Shown here piece by piece: positions 23,392 through 33,508 of a stretch of DNA of 64,000 nt (position 1 is its first letter; each line of letters opens with the position of its first letter). Source of the DNA: Kineococcus mangrovi (GTDB lineage Bacteria > Actinomycetota > Actinomycetes > Actinomycetales > Kineococcaceae). Position numbers and translations under genes: made by a program. The stretch covers positions 62,001 through 126,000 of the forward strand of contig NZ_JBGGTQ010000011.1 in NCBI RefSeq assembly GCF_041320705.1, read 5' to 3'. The notes under the pieces were generated by a model that worked only from the letters and a program-made list of their open reading frames with translations, searched no databases and had not been told where the DNA came from.

Positions 23392-24807
23392 TCAGCGGCG
23401 CGGGACGGGGGTGGGGGGGGGGGTGGGGGAGGGGGTTCCCGCGACGGGCCGGTCGTTGGCCCGGGCGGTCTTGTGCCACTCGCGGCGGCCCCGCAGGACG
23501 CGGAACAGGGCGCGCCAGGCGCAGATCTGCAGCAGGTAGCCGTAGCCGATGTTCGCCACGCCCATCCACAGCGCGCCGCGGCGGGTGACGAACGTGCCGC
23601 AGCGGGTGCGGTAGAAGGCGCCCCACAGCGCGTGCGGCAGGACGCCGAACAACAGGCCGAGCGGGACGAGCCCCCAGGCGCCCGCGAGCAGCCAGCGGTC
23701 CGGGCCCTGCGGGTCGGTGAACGCGTACCAGCACGTGACGGCCGCGGTGAGGGGGAACACCACGCTGCCGAACACCTGCGAGAACGGGACCCACATGTAG
23801 TGCGCGATCTCCAGCGCCCCGGGGATCGAGATGCGCTCGGAGTTCAGGACGCCCCACAGGTACCGCAGGCACTGGATGTTCCCCTGCGACCACCGGGTCC
23901 GTTGCCGCAGCAGGGGTCCGACCCGGTTCAGGCCGTCCTGGGCGACGAAGGTGTCGTGGCAGTACTCCGTGCGGTGCCCGGCCAGGAGGACGTGCAGACC
24001 GAGTTCGAAGTCCTCCAGCAGAGCGCCGTGCCACGGGGTCCCGTGGTCCCGGGCGACGTCGTCGAGGGCGGTGAGGCGGGTGAACTGCCCGTTGCCGCCC
24101 ATCGCGACGCTGCCGGTGCGCCGGCGCAGGAACTGCATCGCCGCGATGGGGCCGGCGAACTCCAGGTCCTGCAACCGGACGAGGAGGTGGTCGCCCTCGG
24201 TCCGTGCCCGGGAACCGACGAGCCGGTCGAGGTCGGTGCCGACGAGCGCGTCGACGTCCTCGGTGATCCGCACCTGCACCTGCACGGCCCCGACGGTCGG
24301 GTCGCCGAACAGGGTGGGGCCGGAGATGACGTCGGGGCAGAACTGCTCCAGGCGCCCGTCGGCGTCGACGACGCCCACGACGACGCGGGAGCGGTCGGCA
24401 CCCTCGGGCAGTTCGGCGCGGATCCGCCGCCACGCCTCGTTCAGCGCCTCGCCCTTGCCCTGGCGGGCCTGCGGGGGGCGGCGGCTGACGACGCGGACCT
24501 TCTCGTGCCGGGTCGCGAGCCAGGTGAGTAGTTCGTGGGTGTGGTCGCGCGAGTCGTCGTCGATGCACCACACCGTCGCCTCGGGGAAGGTGTCCAGCAG
24601 GTGCTGGACGGTCCCGACGACGACCGTCTCCTCGTCGAGGCAGGGGATGAGGACGTGCCAGTCGAAGTCGGCGCGGTCGCCGAGCTCCACCTCGCGGTGG
24701 CGCAGGAACGGGCGCAGGACGGTGATGACGTAGCTGAGGAACAGCACGCACAGCACGAAGGCCGCGGTGTTCAGCAGGGCGAGCCCGAGGTGGACGCTGC
24801 TACCCAC
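23392..24807 (-). CDS. family 2 glycosyltransferase (processive polysaccharide synthase type)
   Basis: Membrane glycosyltransferase of 471 residues. One N-terminal helix (about 8-30), then the GT-A domain: IPCLDEE, CIDDDSRDHT, GVVDADGRLE (DxD), LLEDFELG (catalytic Asp region) and QRTRWSQGN (the Q-x-x-R-W motif of cellulose and hyaluronan synthases). Four C-terminal helices follow. It probably builds and exports a polysaccharide, perhaps from ManNAc or GlcNAc donors. The start overlaps the exosortase gene's stop by 8 nt. The Pro/Thr-rich tail is encoded by a homopolymer-rich stretch; loss of one base there would fuse it in frame to the next gene. Confidence 0.92.
   Translation of the reverse strand: MGSSVHLGLALLNTAAFVLCVLFLSYVITVLRPFLRHREVELGDRADFDWHVLIPCLDEETVVVGTVQHLLDTFPEATVWCIDDDSRDHTHELLTWLATRHEKVRVVSRRPPQARQGKGEALNEAWRRIRAELPEGADRSRVVVGVVDADGRLEQFCPDVISGPTLFGDPTVGAVQVQVRITEDVDALVGTDLDRLVGSRARTEGDHLLVRLQDLEFAGPIAAMQFLRRRTGSVAMGGNGQFTRLTALDDVARDHGTPWHGALLEDFELGLHVLLAGHRTEYCHDTFVAQDGLNRVGPLLRQRTRWSQGNIQCLRYLWGVLNSERISIPGALEIAHYMWVPFSQVFGSVVFPLTAAVTCWYAFTDPQGPDRWLLAGAWGLVPLGLLFGVLPHALWGAFYRTRCGTFVTRRGALWMGVANIGYGYLLQICAWRALFRVLRGRREWHKTARANDRPVAGTPSPTPPPTPVPRR
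23407..23435. repeat. poly-G tract (G5-T-G11-T-G5-A-G5), slippery and G-quadruplex-prone
   Basis: On the plus strand the runs are G5 (23407-23411), G11 (23413-23423), G5 (23425-23429) and G5 (23431-23435), separated by single bases. The coding (minus) strand reads the matching C runs near the end of the glycosyltransferase gene. The pattern meets the usual G-quadruplex rule. Removing one base from the G11 run would read past the stop codon into the frame of the gene starting at 23381. Confidence 0.9.
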
Positions 24808-25378
24808 GGCGCACCACCTGCGCCCCGCGGGTCAGCAGCACGAGGAACGTCAGCCCGCCCAGCACGATCCCGACGGTGCTGACGATCGAACCGGCCAGGA
24901 CGTGGGTGGCCCCGTAGCCGCGTTCCAGCCCCCACAGGTGGATGCCGGTGGCGATCGTCAGCAACCGCAGCTGGTTCACGGCCGCGACGACGACCGCGGC
25001 GATCCCCAGCGAGCCGAGGGTGACGACGGCCGACATCCGCCGCACCGGCAGCAGCAGCCCCGCCACGAGGACGAACGGCACGAGCAGGACCACGGCGCTG
25101 CACCCGATGGTCACGGTGTGCCCGGCGAGGACCCCGTCGACCCGGTAGAGGGTGTTGTCGGCCAGGCAGCGCGCCTCCGGCCCCCAGGTCCGCCGGACCA
25201 GGAAGGCGGAGGCGCAGGCCTCGGCGTGCCGCACGGCGCGGTCGTGAGCGAGCAGGGCGACGGTGCCGGCCAGCAGCGCGAGGGTCGCCGCGGCGCGCAC
25301 CGGACCCACCTGCCGCAGCACGGGGGCGAACCGGCCGGCGCGGGAGGAGACCACGGCGGCGTTCACGGCGGCGTTCAC
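24800..25378 (-). CDS. exosortase/archaeosortase family transpeptidase
   Basis: Integral membrane protein of 192 residues with about five hydrophobic helices. The three invariant residues of exosortases can be placed: Cys in TIGCSAVVLLVP, Arg in AVNQLRLLTIA, and His in GYGATHVLAGSIVS. The order and spacing fit the actinobacterial exosortase-P-like branch. Such enzymes cleave a C-terminal tripartite sorting signal and attach the protein to the envelope. The gene overlaps the upstream GAF gene (ATGA-type, 4 nt) and the downstream glycosyltransferase (8 nt). The operon encodes one candidate substrate. Family level is fairly certain; subfamily is from memory. Confidence 0.82.
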   Translation of the reverse strand: MNAAVNAAVVSSRAGRFAPVLRQVGPVRAAATLALLAGTVALLAHDRAVRHAEACASAFLVRRTWGPEARCLADNTLYRVDGVLAGHTVTIGCSAVVLLVPFVLVAGLLLPVRRMSAVVTLGSLGIAAVVVAAVNQLRLLTIATGIHLWGLERGYGATHVLAGSIVSTVGIVLGGLTFLVLLTRGAQVVRRG

Positions 25379-26367
25379 GGGTTCCTCCCGTCGCGGCGCG
25401 CGGTGTAGAGGCGCTGCTCGGCCAGCAGCCAGACGCCGCCGAGGTCGTCGGCCTCACCCGACGTCGCCCACGCGCTGGTCGCGCAGAACCCCTCGGCCCG
25501 CAGCGCGGCCGTCACCTCCTGGGCGGTCCCGGGGACCGCGTCGGGTTCGACGTCGGGCAGCACGGCCCCGAACTGGCGGGCGTTGAGCCGGGAGACCAGG
25601 GCCCCGGGCAGGGCCCGCACGATGGACTGGGTGGCCCGTTGCAGCCGGGCGGCGGAGCGGACGAGGCCCACGTCGACGACCAGCAGGGCGACGGGGACAC
25701 CGCGTTCGGCGCTGCGCCGGTCCTCCTGGCGCAGGACGGCACCCCAGCCGGTGCGGCTGGACAGCGAGGTGACCTTGTCGGCGGCCTGGCGGCGCACGGA
25801 CTCCCGCTCGCGGGCCCGCTGGGCGTCGTCGTCGCGCACCTCGGCCGCGAGGGTCTGGGTGAGGAGTTCGCTGAAGGCCCGCACGACCGGTTCCAGCCCG
25901 GGGGGCACGACCGGGTCCGGCCGGCTGCTCCAGCCGGCGAGGACGCCCAGGAGGCGACCGTCCGCGTCGCGCAGCGGCAGGCCCGCGTAGGCGGTCATCC
26001 CCAGGGCGGTGGCGTAGGGGGCGCGCGCGTAGTTGGGGACCGCGGCCAGCACCGGGACGACGGCCGGGCCGAGCCCGTTGACCATGCGGCGGCAGGGCGT
26101 GGCCGACCACGGCACCCGCCGGCCCACGACGACGGACCGCGCCTCGGCCGAGACGGCCAGCGGCAGCAACGTCTCGCCGTCGACGCGCCCCAGGTACCAG
26201 GTCTCCAGACCGCTGATGCCCGCGAGGGCGTCGACCACCTGCCGGGCGCTGCGCAGCAGCGAGGTGTCGGTCGCGTCCTGCGGGGCCGGGCGACGGGCGC
26301 GGGTGCGCAGCACCGCGGTCGCCGGCGACGGCCGGGCGCTGCGAGCGGCGAGTTCCACGAGGTTCAC
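25375..26367 (-). CDS. GAF domain protein with degenerate GGDEF-like domain
   Basis: First gene of the exosortase operon, 330 residues, soluble. A GAF-like sensor covers about residues 40-180 (SGLETWYLGRVDGETLLPL, TAYAGLPLRDADGRLLGVLA). The C-terminal part (KVTSLSSRTGWGAVLRQED, ALLVVDVGLVRS) follows the outline of a GGDEF domain, but the signature position reads RLNARQF, so it should not make c-di-GMP. It may bind GTP or a small ligand as a regulator. The GTG at 26367 follows the promoter region shared with the divergent CHASE kinase. Its stop overlaps the exosortase start. Confidence 0.75.
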   Translation of the reverse strand: MNLVELAARSARPSPATAVLRTRARRPAPQDATDTSLLRSARQVVDALAGISGLETWYLGRVDGETLLPLAVSAEARSVVVGRRVPWSATPCRRMVNGLGPAVVPVLAAVPNYARAPYATALGMTAYAGLPLRDADGRLLGVLAGWSSRPDPVVPPGLEPVVRAFSELLTQTLAAEVRDDDAQRARERESVRRQAADKVTSLSSRTGWGAVLRQEDRRSAERGVPVALLVVDVGLVRSAARLQRATQSIVRALPGALVSRLNARQFGAVLPDVEPDAVPGTAQEVTAALRAEGFCATSAWATSGEADDLGGVWLLAEQRLYTARRDGRNP

Positions 26368-26418
26368 GGGGAAGGTATCGGCCCCGGGGGAGCGTGACCT
26401 GATGCGCCGAACGAGTAC

Positions 26419-26428
26419 TAGAATTCTA
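26419..26428. promoter_or_regulatory. palindromic -10 element shared by divergent promoters
   Basis: TAGAATTCTA gives TAGAAT, five of six consensus bases, on both strands. On the plus strand it would drive the CHASE kinase (start 26484); on the minus strand the GAF/exosortase operon (start 26367). The surrounding 26404-26440 is the lowest-GC patch of the region. -35 elements are weak on both sides. Confidence 0.6.
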
Positions 26429-26483
26429 CAAAGTTTTCGGCAGGGGGGTCTAGAAGACGGTTCCGGATGTCGATGCCTGCACC

Positions 26484-28355
26484 GTGACTCCTCCTCCTGC
26501 CGCCACGGGCCGGCGCAGCTTCCGCCGCCGGGCCGCCGTCGTCGTCCTGCCGGTCGTGGTGCTGCTGGCCGGTGCCGGCAGCAGCGTCGGGGTCAGCCTG
26601 GGCCTGGAGGCGGCCGGCGCCGAGCGGGCCGACCAGGCCAGCAGGGTGCTCGTCGCCCAGCAGGGCACCGCCCTGGGCGCCGCGGTGCGCCAGTACAGCT
26701 CGACCCTGGACGCCCTGAGCCGCGGGATCGGGGAGCGACCGGGGATCGACGACGCCCGGTTCGAGTCCCTGGCCGCCGTCGCCGACGCGCTGCCCGGGCT
26801 CTCCAGCCTCAGCTACACGGTGCCGGTGCCCGCCGACGCCGCGGCGGTGGCCGCCGCCCAGGACCGCCTGCGCGCCGAGCTCGGCGCCCCGATCACCCTG
26901 CAGCCGGCCCGGACGGACGTGGGCGAGCACCGCTTCATCGTGGGTTACCACGGCGTGGGCAACCGGGAGACGCTGCGGGGGGTCGACGCGGCGGCGCTGC
27001 CGATGGTCGCCGCGGCCGCCACGGCGGCGAGGACCTCCGGTGCCCTGTCGGTCTCGGCGCCGTACGTGCTGCTGGCCGACCAGACGCGACCGGCCGAGGA
27101 GCAGCAGCAGTCGGTGGTCCTCGTCGAACCCGTCGTCGGTGGCCGCGGGCAGCCCGACGCCGGTGAGTTCCGCGGCTGGGTGGCCGGGGCGTTCCGGCTC
27201 GGTGACGTCCTGTCCTCCAGCACCCGTTCGGCCGGCGGTGTCGACGGCCGCCTCCAGCTGTTCGACACGACCGACGCGGCCCACCCGGTCCTCATGGGCG
27301 AGGTGCCCGCCGAGGGGCGGTTGTCGGACCGGCCGCCCCTGCGCACCGACGTCATCGCCGGGACCCACCGCTGGACCCTGTCCACCGTGCCGACCGCGGC
27401 GGCCGTCGACGGGGAGACCGGCCAGGCCCCGTTCGTGGTGCTCGTGGGCGGCACCGCCGCGTCCCTGCTGCTGGCGGCCCTGCTGTTCTCGCTGACCGCC
27501 GGCCGCGAACGGGCCACCCGCGAGGTCGAGCGGGCGACCACCGAGCTCGCCGGGGAGGTCGCCTCCCGTCGCCGCAGCGAGGAGGCGCTGCGCACGCGCG
27601 AGGCCGAGCTCGACGCCTACACCACCGTCGTGGCCGACCGGCTGCGGCTGCCGCTGTCCCGGCTGTCCGACATGGCCGGCGCCGCCCGCGAGACCGAGGC
27701 GTGGACCTCGGCGGACTGGCAGGCGCGGCTGGACCGGGTCGAGCGCCGCCTCGACACCGCGCGGCGCCTCGTGGACGACCTGCTGCTGTACGCGCGGGTC
27801 GGCGGGATGGACCTCACCGAGCGGACGGTGGACCTGTTCGCGCTCGGGACCCTCGTGGCCGACGGGCAGGAGGCCCTGTCCGCCCACCTGCCCGCGGAGC
27901 TGCAGCCGCGGATCGAGGTCCAGCCGCTGCCGGAGGTGATCGGCGAACCGTGGTTGCTGCAGCAGGTGCTGCAACGGCTGGTGGACAACGCCGTCGTGCA
28001 CGCACCCCCCGGGCAGCAGCCCGTCGTCACCCTGAGCGCGGACCTGACCGGCTCCCGGTTCCGCGGGGAGGTGTGGCGCATCGAGGTGCGCGACCGGGGC
28101 CTGGGGATCCCCTCCGAACGCCGGGCGGGCGTCTTCGAGCCGTTCGCGGGCGAGGACGCGGAGGTCGAGCGGCGCACGAACCACCTCAGCCTGGCGCTGT
28201 GCCGGCGCATCGTCCTGCGGATGGGCGGTGACATCGGCCTCGAGGACGACCCCCGCGGCGGCAGCGTGTTCTGGTTCACCCTCCCCGTGCGCACCACGGC
28301 CGGCCGGCCGGTCGCGCAGCTGCCCTCCGCGCGCCCGGCGCCCGCCACGGTCTGA
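26484..28355 (+). CDS. CHASE-domain sensor kinase lacking the phospho-accepting His
   Basis: Membrane protein of 623 residues. Helices lie at about residues 17-38 and 312-332, with a CHASE-type sensor domain between. After a coiled linker, the dimerisation helix reads [18 protein letters not shown] where kinases have VSHDLRxPL, so Asp takes the place of the histidine. The ATPase domain looks intact: [17 protein letters not shown] (N box), VRDRGLGIP (G1), [10 protein letters not shown] (end). It may act through a partner kinase or as an ATP-dependent regulator. The GTG at 26484 lacks a clear ribosome binding site, so the start is uncertain. It is divergent from the exosortase operon and has no adjacent response regulator. 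Confidence 0.8.
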   Translation: MTPPPAATGRRSFRRRAAVVVLPVVVLLAGAGSSVGVSLGLEAAGAERADQASRVLVAQQGTALGAAVRQYSSTLDALSRGIGERPGIDDARFESLAAVADALPGLSSLSYTVPVPADAAAVAAAQDRLRAELGAPITLQPARTDVGEHRFIVGYHGVGNRETLRGVDAAALPMVAAAATAARTSGALSVSAPYVLLADQTRPAEEQQQSVVLVEPVVGGRGQPDAGEFRGWVAGAFRLGDVLSSSTRSAGGVDGRLQLFDTTDAAHPVLMGEVPAEGRLSDRPPLRTDVIAGTHRWTLSTVPTAAAVDGETGQAPFVVLVGGTAASLLLAALLFSLTAGRERATREVERATTELAGEVASRRRSEEALRTREAELDAYTTVVADRLRLPLSRLSDMAGAARETEAWTSADWQARLDRVERRLDTARRLVDDLLLYARVGGMDLTERTVDLFALGTLVADGQEALSAHLPAELQPRIEVQPLPEVIGEPWLLQQVLQRLVDNAVVHAPPGQQPVVTLSADLTGSRFRGEVWRIEVRDRGLGIPSERRAGVFEPFAGEDAEVERRTNHLSLALCRRIVLRMGGDIGLEDDPRGGSVFWFTLPVRTTAGRPVAQLPSARPAPATV

Positions 28356-28473
28356 GCGCCGCGCCACCTGCGGACGCGTAGTCTGGAGGGCGCTCCGGCG
28401 CGCGGTGATGCCGCTCGAGGGCCCAGAGGGGCCGTGCCGGGGGAACGTCACGAACCGTCGCGAGAGGACGAGA
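28356..28473 (+). promoter_or_regulatory. ahcY leader and promoter
   Basis: TAGTCT (28379-28384) is a plausible -10, giving a leader of about 80 nt that can form GC-rich hairpins (for example around GGGCCC/GGGGCC). It ends in the ribosome binding site GAGAGGACGAGA. I looked for the S-adenosylhomocysteine riboswitch consensus and did not find it. Confidence 0.5.
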
Positions 28474-29949
<1,476 letters not shown>

Positions 29950-29960
29950 GGTTCACCGTC

Positions 29961-29993
29961 GGCGCCCGGTACCCCTGCGGGGTGCCGGGCGCC
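29961..29993 (+). terminator. hairpin terminator after ahcY
   Basis: A 15-bp stem with one G-T wobble (GGCGCCCGGTACCCC with GGGGTGCCGGGCGCC) closes on a TGC loop, 12 nt after the ahcY stop. The GGTACC here is part of the stem and is not related to the island operator motif. Confidence 0.85.
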
Positions 29994-30059
29994 GTCGTTC
30001 CCGGCGCGGCGGTCGGGCTCCGGCGCGCGGACGGCGTCCGCAGGCCGCACGATCTGACG

Positions 30060-32069
30060 GTGAGCGAGAGCACCCCCCACCCCCTCGGCGTCTCCCTGCG
30101 CGAGGACGGGTTGAACGTGGCCGTGTACTCCGAGACGGCCGAGGCCGTCGACGTCGCGGTCTTCGACGACGACGGCGCCGAGACGCGCCACCGGTTGGAC
30201 CGGCGGACGGGGCACGTGTTCCACGGCCTGGTCCCCGGCGGGATCGGGACCCGGTACGGGTTCCGCGTGCACGGGGAGTGGGAACCCGGCGAAGGGTTGC
30301 GGCACAACGCCGCCAAGCTCCTGCTCGACCCCTGGGCGCGGGCCGTGGAGGGTTCCTGGGGTGCGGGGGAGGAGACCTTCGGGCACACCTTCGCCGACCC
30401 CGAGCAGCGCAACGACGCCGACTCGGCGGCCTCGGTGGCCAAGGCCGTCGTGGTCGACCCGGCCTTCGACTGGGGCGACGACGCCCCGCCGCGCGTCCCG
30501 TACGCCGACACCGTCGTCTACGAGGTCCACGTCAAGGGGTTCACCCAGCGCCACCCCGACGTCCCGGAGGAGATCCGCGGGACGTACGCGGGCCTGGCGC
30601 ACCCGGCCGCGATCCAGCACCTCGTCGACCTCGGCGTGACGACCGTCGAGCTGCTGCCGGTGCACCAGTTCGTGCAGGACTCCCACCTGACCGAGAAGGG
30701 GCTGCGCAACTACTGGGGCTACAACTCGATCGGGTTCTTCGCCCCCCACCACGAGTACAGCTCCGCCGGTGACGGCGGCGGGCAGGTGGCGGAGTTCAAG
30801 CAGCTCGTCAAGGCCCTGCACGCCGCGGGCCTGGAGGTCGTCCTCGACGTCGTCTACAACCACACCGCCGAGGGCAACCACCTGGGGCCCACGCTGTCCC
30901 TGAAGGGGATCGACAACGGCTCCTACTACCGCGTGGTGGAGGAGGACCCGGAGAACTACTTCGACACCACCGGCACCGGCAACTCCCTCAACGTCTCCCA
31001 CCCCGCGGCCCTGCAGCTGATCCTGGACTCCCTGCGGTACTGGGTGACCGAGATGCACGTGGACGGGTTCCGGTTCGACCTCGCCACGACGCTGACCCGC
31101 CAGTGGGGGGACGCCCACGTCCACTCCGCGTTCCTCGACATCGTCCACCAGGACCCGGTGCTGGCGCCGGTCAAGCTGATCGCCGAGCCCTGGGACACCG
31201 CCGGCTACCAGGTGGGGGGCTTCCCGGCCCGCTGGTCGGAGTGGAACGGCAAGTACCGCGACGACGTCCGCGACTTCTGGCGCGGGCAGGGGTCCCTGGG
31301 CGAACTCACCCAGCGGATCACCGGCAGCCCCGACGTGTACGAGGCCGACCGCCGGTCCCCGCTGTGCAGCGTGAACTTCCTCACCGCCCACGACGGCTTC
31401 ACCCTGGCCGACCTCACCGCGTACGACGAGAAGCACAACGACGCCAACGGCGAGGGCGGTGCCGACGGCGAGAGCGACAACCGGTCGTGGAACTGCGGGG
31501 CCGAGGGACCCACCGACGACGAGGGCGTCAACGCCCTGCGCGCCCGGCAGCGCCGGAACATGCTCACCACGCTGCTGCTCAGCGCGGGCGTGCCGATGCT
31601 CCTCGGCGGGGACGAGTTCGGCCGCACCCAGCAGGGCAACAACAACGCCTACTGCCAGGACGACGAGATCTCCTGGTTCGACTGGTCGACCGTCGACACC
31701 GACCTGCTGACCTTCACCCGCGACCTCATCGCCCTGCGCCGGCAGACCCCGGCCCTGCGGCCGCAGTGGTTCTCCGGTGCGGCCGGGCCGAACACCGTCT
31801 CGCTGCGCGCCGACGGGGAACCGATGGGTCAGCAGGAGTGGGACGACACGAGCGCTCGCGCCTACGCCGTGCAGTTCCAGGCCGAGGGTTCGCCCACGGT
31901 GCTGCTGCTCGTCAACGGGGCCACCAACCCCGTCGAGTTCACGGTCCCGCCGGCACCGGGCGCCCCGTGGACGCTCGTCGTGTCCTCCGACCCGCAGCAG
32001 GAGGTCGGCCGCGAGGTGGCCGAGCTGCTCGTGGGGGAGTGGTCGACCACGGTGCTGCGCTCGGCCTGA
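30060..32069 (+). CDS. glgX: glycogen debranching enzyme GlgX
   Basis: GH13 isoamylase-type debranching enzyme of 669 residues; hydrolyses alpha-1,6 branches of glycogen. An N-terminal CBM48-like beta domain (LNVAVYSETAEAVDVAVFDDD) comes first. The catalytic barrel has VVYEVHVKGFTQRHP, DVVYNHTAEG, MHVDGFRFDLA (nucleophile Asp), KLIAEPWD (acid Glu) and FLTAHDG (Asp). GGDEFGRTQQGNNNAYCQDD is the usual late signature. The GTG at 30060 has CACGAT 6 nt upstream, giving a leaderless message. A read-through frame from upstream exists but is not a real fusion with ahcY. It is not part of the Mycobacterium backbone order. Confidence 0.96.
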   Translation: MSESTPHPLGVSLREDGLNVAVYSETAEAVDVAVFDDDGAETRHRLDRRTGHVFHGLVPGGIGTRYGFRVHGEWEPGEGLRHNAAKLLLDPWARAVEGSWGAGEETFGHTFADPEQRNDADSAASVAKAVVVDPAFDWGDDAPPRVPYADTVVYEVHVKGFTQRHPDVPEEIRGTYAGLAHPAAIQHLVDLGVTTVELLPVHQFVQDSHLTEKGLRNYWGYNSIGFFAPHHEYSSAGDGGGQVAEFKQLVKALHAAGLEVVLDVVYNHTAEGNHLGPTLSLKGIDNGSYYRVVEEDPENYFDTTGTGNSLNVSHPAALQLILDSLRYWVTEMHVDGFRFDLATTLTRQWGDAHVHSAFLDIVHQDPVLAPVKLIAEPWDTAGYQVGGFPARWSEWNGKYRDDVRDFWRGQGSLGELTQRITGSPDVYEADRRSPLCSVNFLTAHDGFTLADLTAYDEKHNDANGEGGADGESDNRSWNCGAEGPTDDEGVNALRARQRRNMLTTLLLSAGVPMLLGGDEFGRTQQGNNNAYCQDDEISWFDWSTVDTDLLTFTRDLIALRRQTPALRPQWFSGAAGPNTVSLRADGEPMGQQEWDDTSARAYAVQFQAEGSPTVLLLVNGATNPVEFTVPPAPGAPWTLVVSSDPQQEVGREVAELLVGEWSTTVLRSA

Positions 32070-32101
32070 CCCCGCGGGCGGCCCCCTGGCACGATCGTGG
32101 G

Positions 32102-32590
32102 GTGCTGAGTCCTCACCGCTGGCCGCCCGCCGTCGAACCCGAGGACCTCGGGGCCGTCGTCCACGGCCCCGTGGTCCTGGCCCGGGCCCCCGGCATCGTC
32201 GCGGCCCTGCGGTGCGTCTTCGCGCACACCGACGGGTTGTCGCTGCCGTTCGTGCTGCGCGCCGAAGGCGTCCAGGCCGAGGCGGCGCTGCGGCAGAGCC
32301 AGTGGGGCGGGATCGACGAGGACGGTCCGCAGGGCTGGTCCGAACCCGCGCTCGCCGTCCGCGTCGGCGGGCACGAGGGGTTCGTCGACCCTTCCCAGGC
32401 GCGGGGGTCCGGCGGGGAGGACGCCTACGACCTCGACGCGACCTTCTGGCTCGACGTCCGGCCCGAGGAGGTGGCCCGCGACCACCGCCTGGAGCTCACC
32501 GTGGCCTGGCCGCAGGCGGGTCTGCCGGAGACGACGACGGTGTTGACGCTGCGCCCGTGGGCGGCCGGAGAGGTCCTGCCCCTGCTCTGA
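32102..32590 (+). CDS. hypothetical protein, 162 aa
   Basis: Not recognised. Soluble protein with a mixed alpha/beta pattern: AVVHGPVVLARAPGIVAALRCVFAH, LPFVLRAEGVQAEA and a C-terminal ELTVAWPQAGLPETTTVLTL, where alternating strands suggest a beta sandwich. It has no signal peptide or membrane helix. The GTG at 32102 has CACGAT (32090-32095) 6 nt upstream, the same element and spacing as glgX, so it is probably leaderless. It lies 32 bp after glgX and converges with the RDD gene. Confidence 0.72.
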   Translation: MLSPHRWPPAVEPEDLGAVVHGPVVLARAPGIVAALRCVFAHTDGLSLPFVLRAEGVQAEAALRQSQWGGIDEDGPQGWSEPALAVRVGGHEGFVDPSQARGSGGEDAYDLDATFWLDVRPEEVARDHRLELTVAWPQAGLPETTTVLTLRPWAAGEVLPLL

Positions 32591-32616
32591 GGCACCGCCC
32601 CGACCCCCCCGGGACG

Positions 32617-33501
32617 TCAGGGACGCCCGATCGTCCGTTCCAGCTCCCGGGTGCGTTCCTCCCGGCGCGACATCCGCGCGAACTCCCGGTCCCGCCGCTC
32701 GACGAGCACCGCGACGAGGAAGCGCTCGGGGTCGGTGCCCGGCGGCGGGGCGGGGGAGACGTGCGCCAGCAGCGCGTCGGCGAGCTGCACGCGCAGCGCC
32801 TCGCGGGAGGCGGGGTTGAGCGTGCCGGTGCGGGCCAGGAACTGCCGGGCCGCCGTCACCACGGGCAGCGGCAGCCGCCCGATGTCGGCGGTGCGGGCCC
32901 AGCCGGCCAGCTCCGGGGGCATCGGGGGCAGCGGCCGGTGCCGGGCGGCCGTGCGCTCGCGGACCACGTACGTCCCCGCCAGCAGGTCCCCCAGGCGCTT
33001 GCCGCGCGCGTTGACGAGCGAGCAGATGATGGCGGGGCTGCCCGCGAGGGCCCACAGCTCGAAGAACCCCGTGACGGCGCGCACGAGGCAGTGCCGGAAC
33101 CGCACCGGCCCGCCGTCGTCGCGGACGGCGCGCACGCCCATGACGAGCTTGCCGACCGACCGGCCCCGCGTCGCCGTCTCGACGGCGGCGGGGATCCCCA
33201 CGAGGCACAGCACCACGACGCTCAGCCCCAGCGCCGCCGTCGTCGCCTCGCTGCTGTCGCTCAGCAGGGACGTCGAGGCGAAGACCGCGGCGAGCAGCAC
33301 GATCCCCACGACGACGGCGTCCAGGACCGCGGCGAGGGTGCGGGAGGCGAACGACGCCGCGCGCAGGCCGAGCACGACCGCCTCGCCCGTGACGATCTCG
33401 CCGACGGGCTCACCGACCGGCACCCCCGCGGGTGCTCCCACCGGTTCCGCCGCGGTCGGGGCGATCGGCTCGCCCGCGGGCGGGGGGACGGGGCTGCTCA
33501 C
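32617..33501 (-). CDS. RDD family membrane protein
   Basis: Protein of 294 residues. A Pro/Ala/Glu-rich N-terminus of about 45 residues precedes the RDD domain: FASRTLAAVLDAVVVGIVLLA with the Arg-Asp pair, a second helix, TRGRSVGKLVMGVRAVRDDG, and a further hydrophobic segment up to GKRLGDLLAGTYVVRER. The C-terminal 90 residues are soluble and charged. The GTG at 33501 has TACCGT 7 nt upstream; a GTG at 33510 is possible. RDD proteins lie beside SpoIIM, DUF58 and MoxR genes in many actinobacteria, as here in a rearranged form. Function uncertain; some act in ion or solute transport. Confidence 0.88.
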   Translation of the reverse strand: MSSPVPPPAGEPIAPTAAEPVGAPAGVPVGEPVGEIVTGEAVVLGLRAASFASRTLAAVLDAVVVGIVLLAAVFASTSLLSDSSEATTAALGLSVVVLCLVGIPAAVETATRGRSVGKLVMGVRAVRDDGGPVRFRHCLVRAVTGFFELWALAGSPAIICSLVNARGKRLGDLLAGTYVVRERTAARHRPLPPMPPELAGWARTADIGRLPLPVVTAARQFLARTGTLNPASREALRVQLADALLAHVSPAPPPGTDPERFLVAVLVERRDREFARMSRREERTRELERTIGRP

Positions 33502-33508
33502 GGCGCCC

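Noticed and set aside
26484-26484. Leaderless start for the CHASE kinase
   Set aside because: No hexamer with A2 and T6 lies 6-7 nt before the GTG; the divergent promoter about 60 bp upstream is more plausible.
28356-28473. S-adenosylhomocysteine riboswitch before ahcY
   Set aside because: The leader is long enough, but the known consensus elements were not found by eye. A covariance-model search would settle it.
29968-29973. GGTACC after ahcY as an operator
   Set aside because: It is part of the stem of a strong terminator hairpin.
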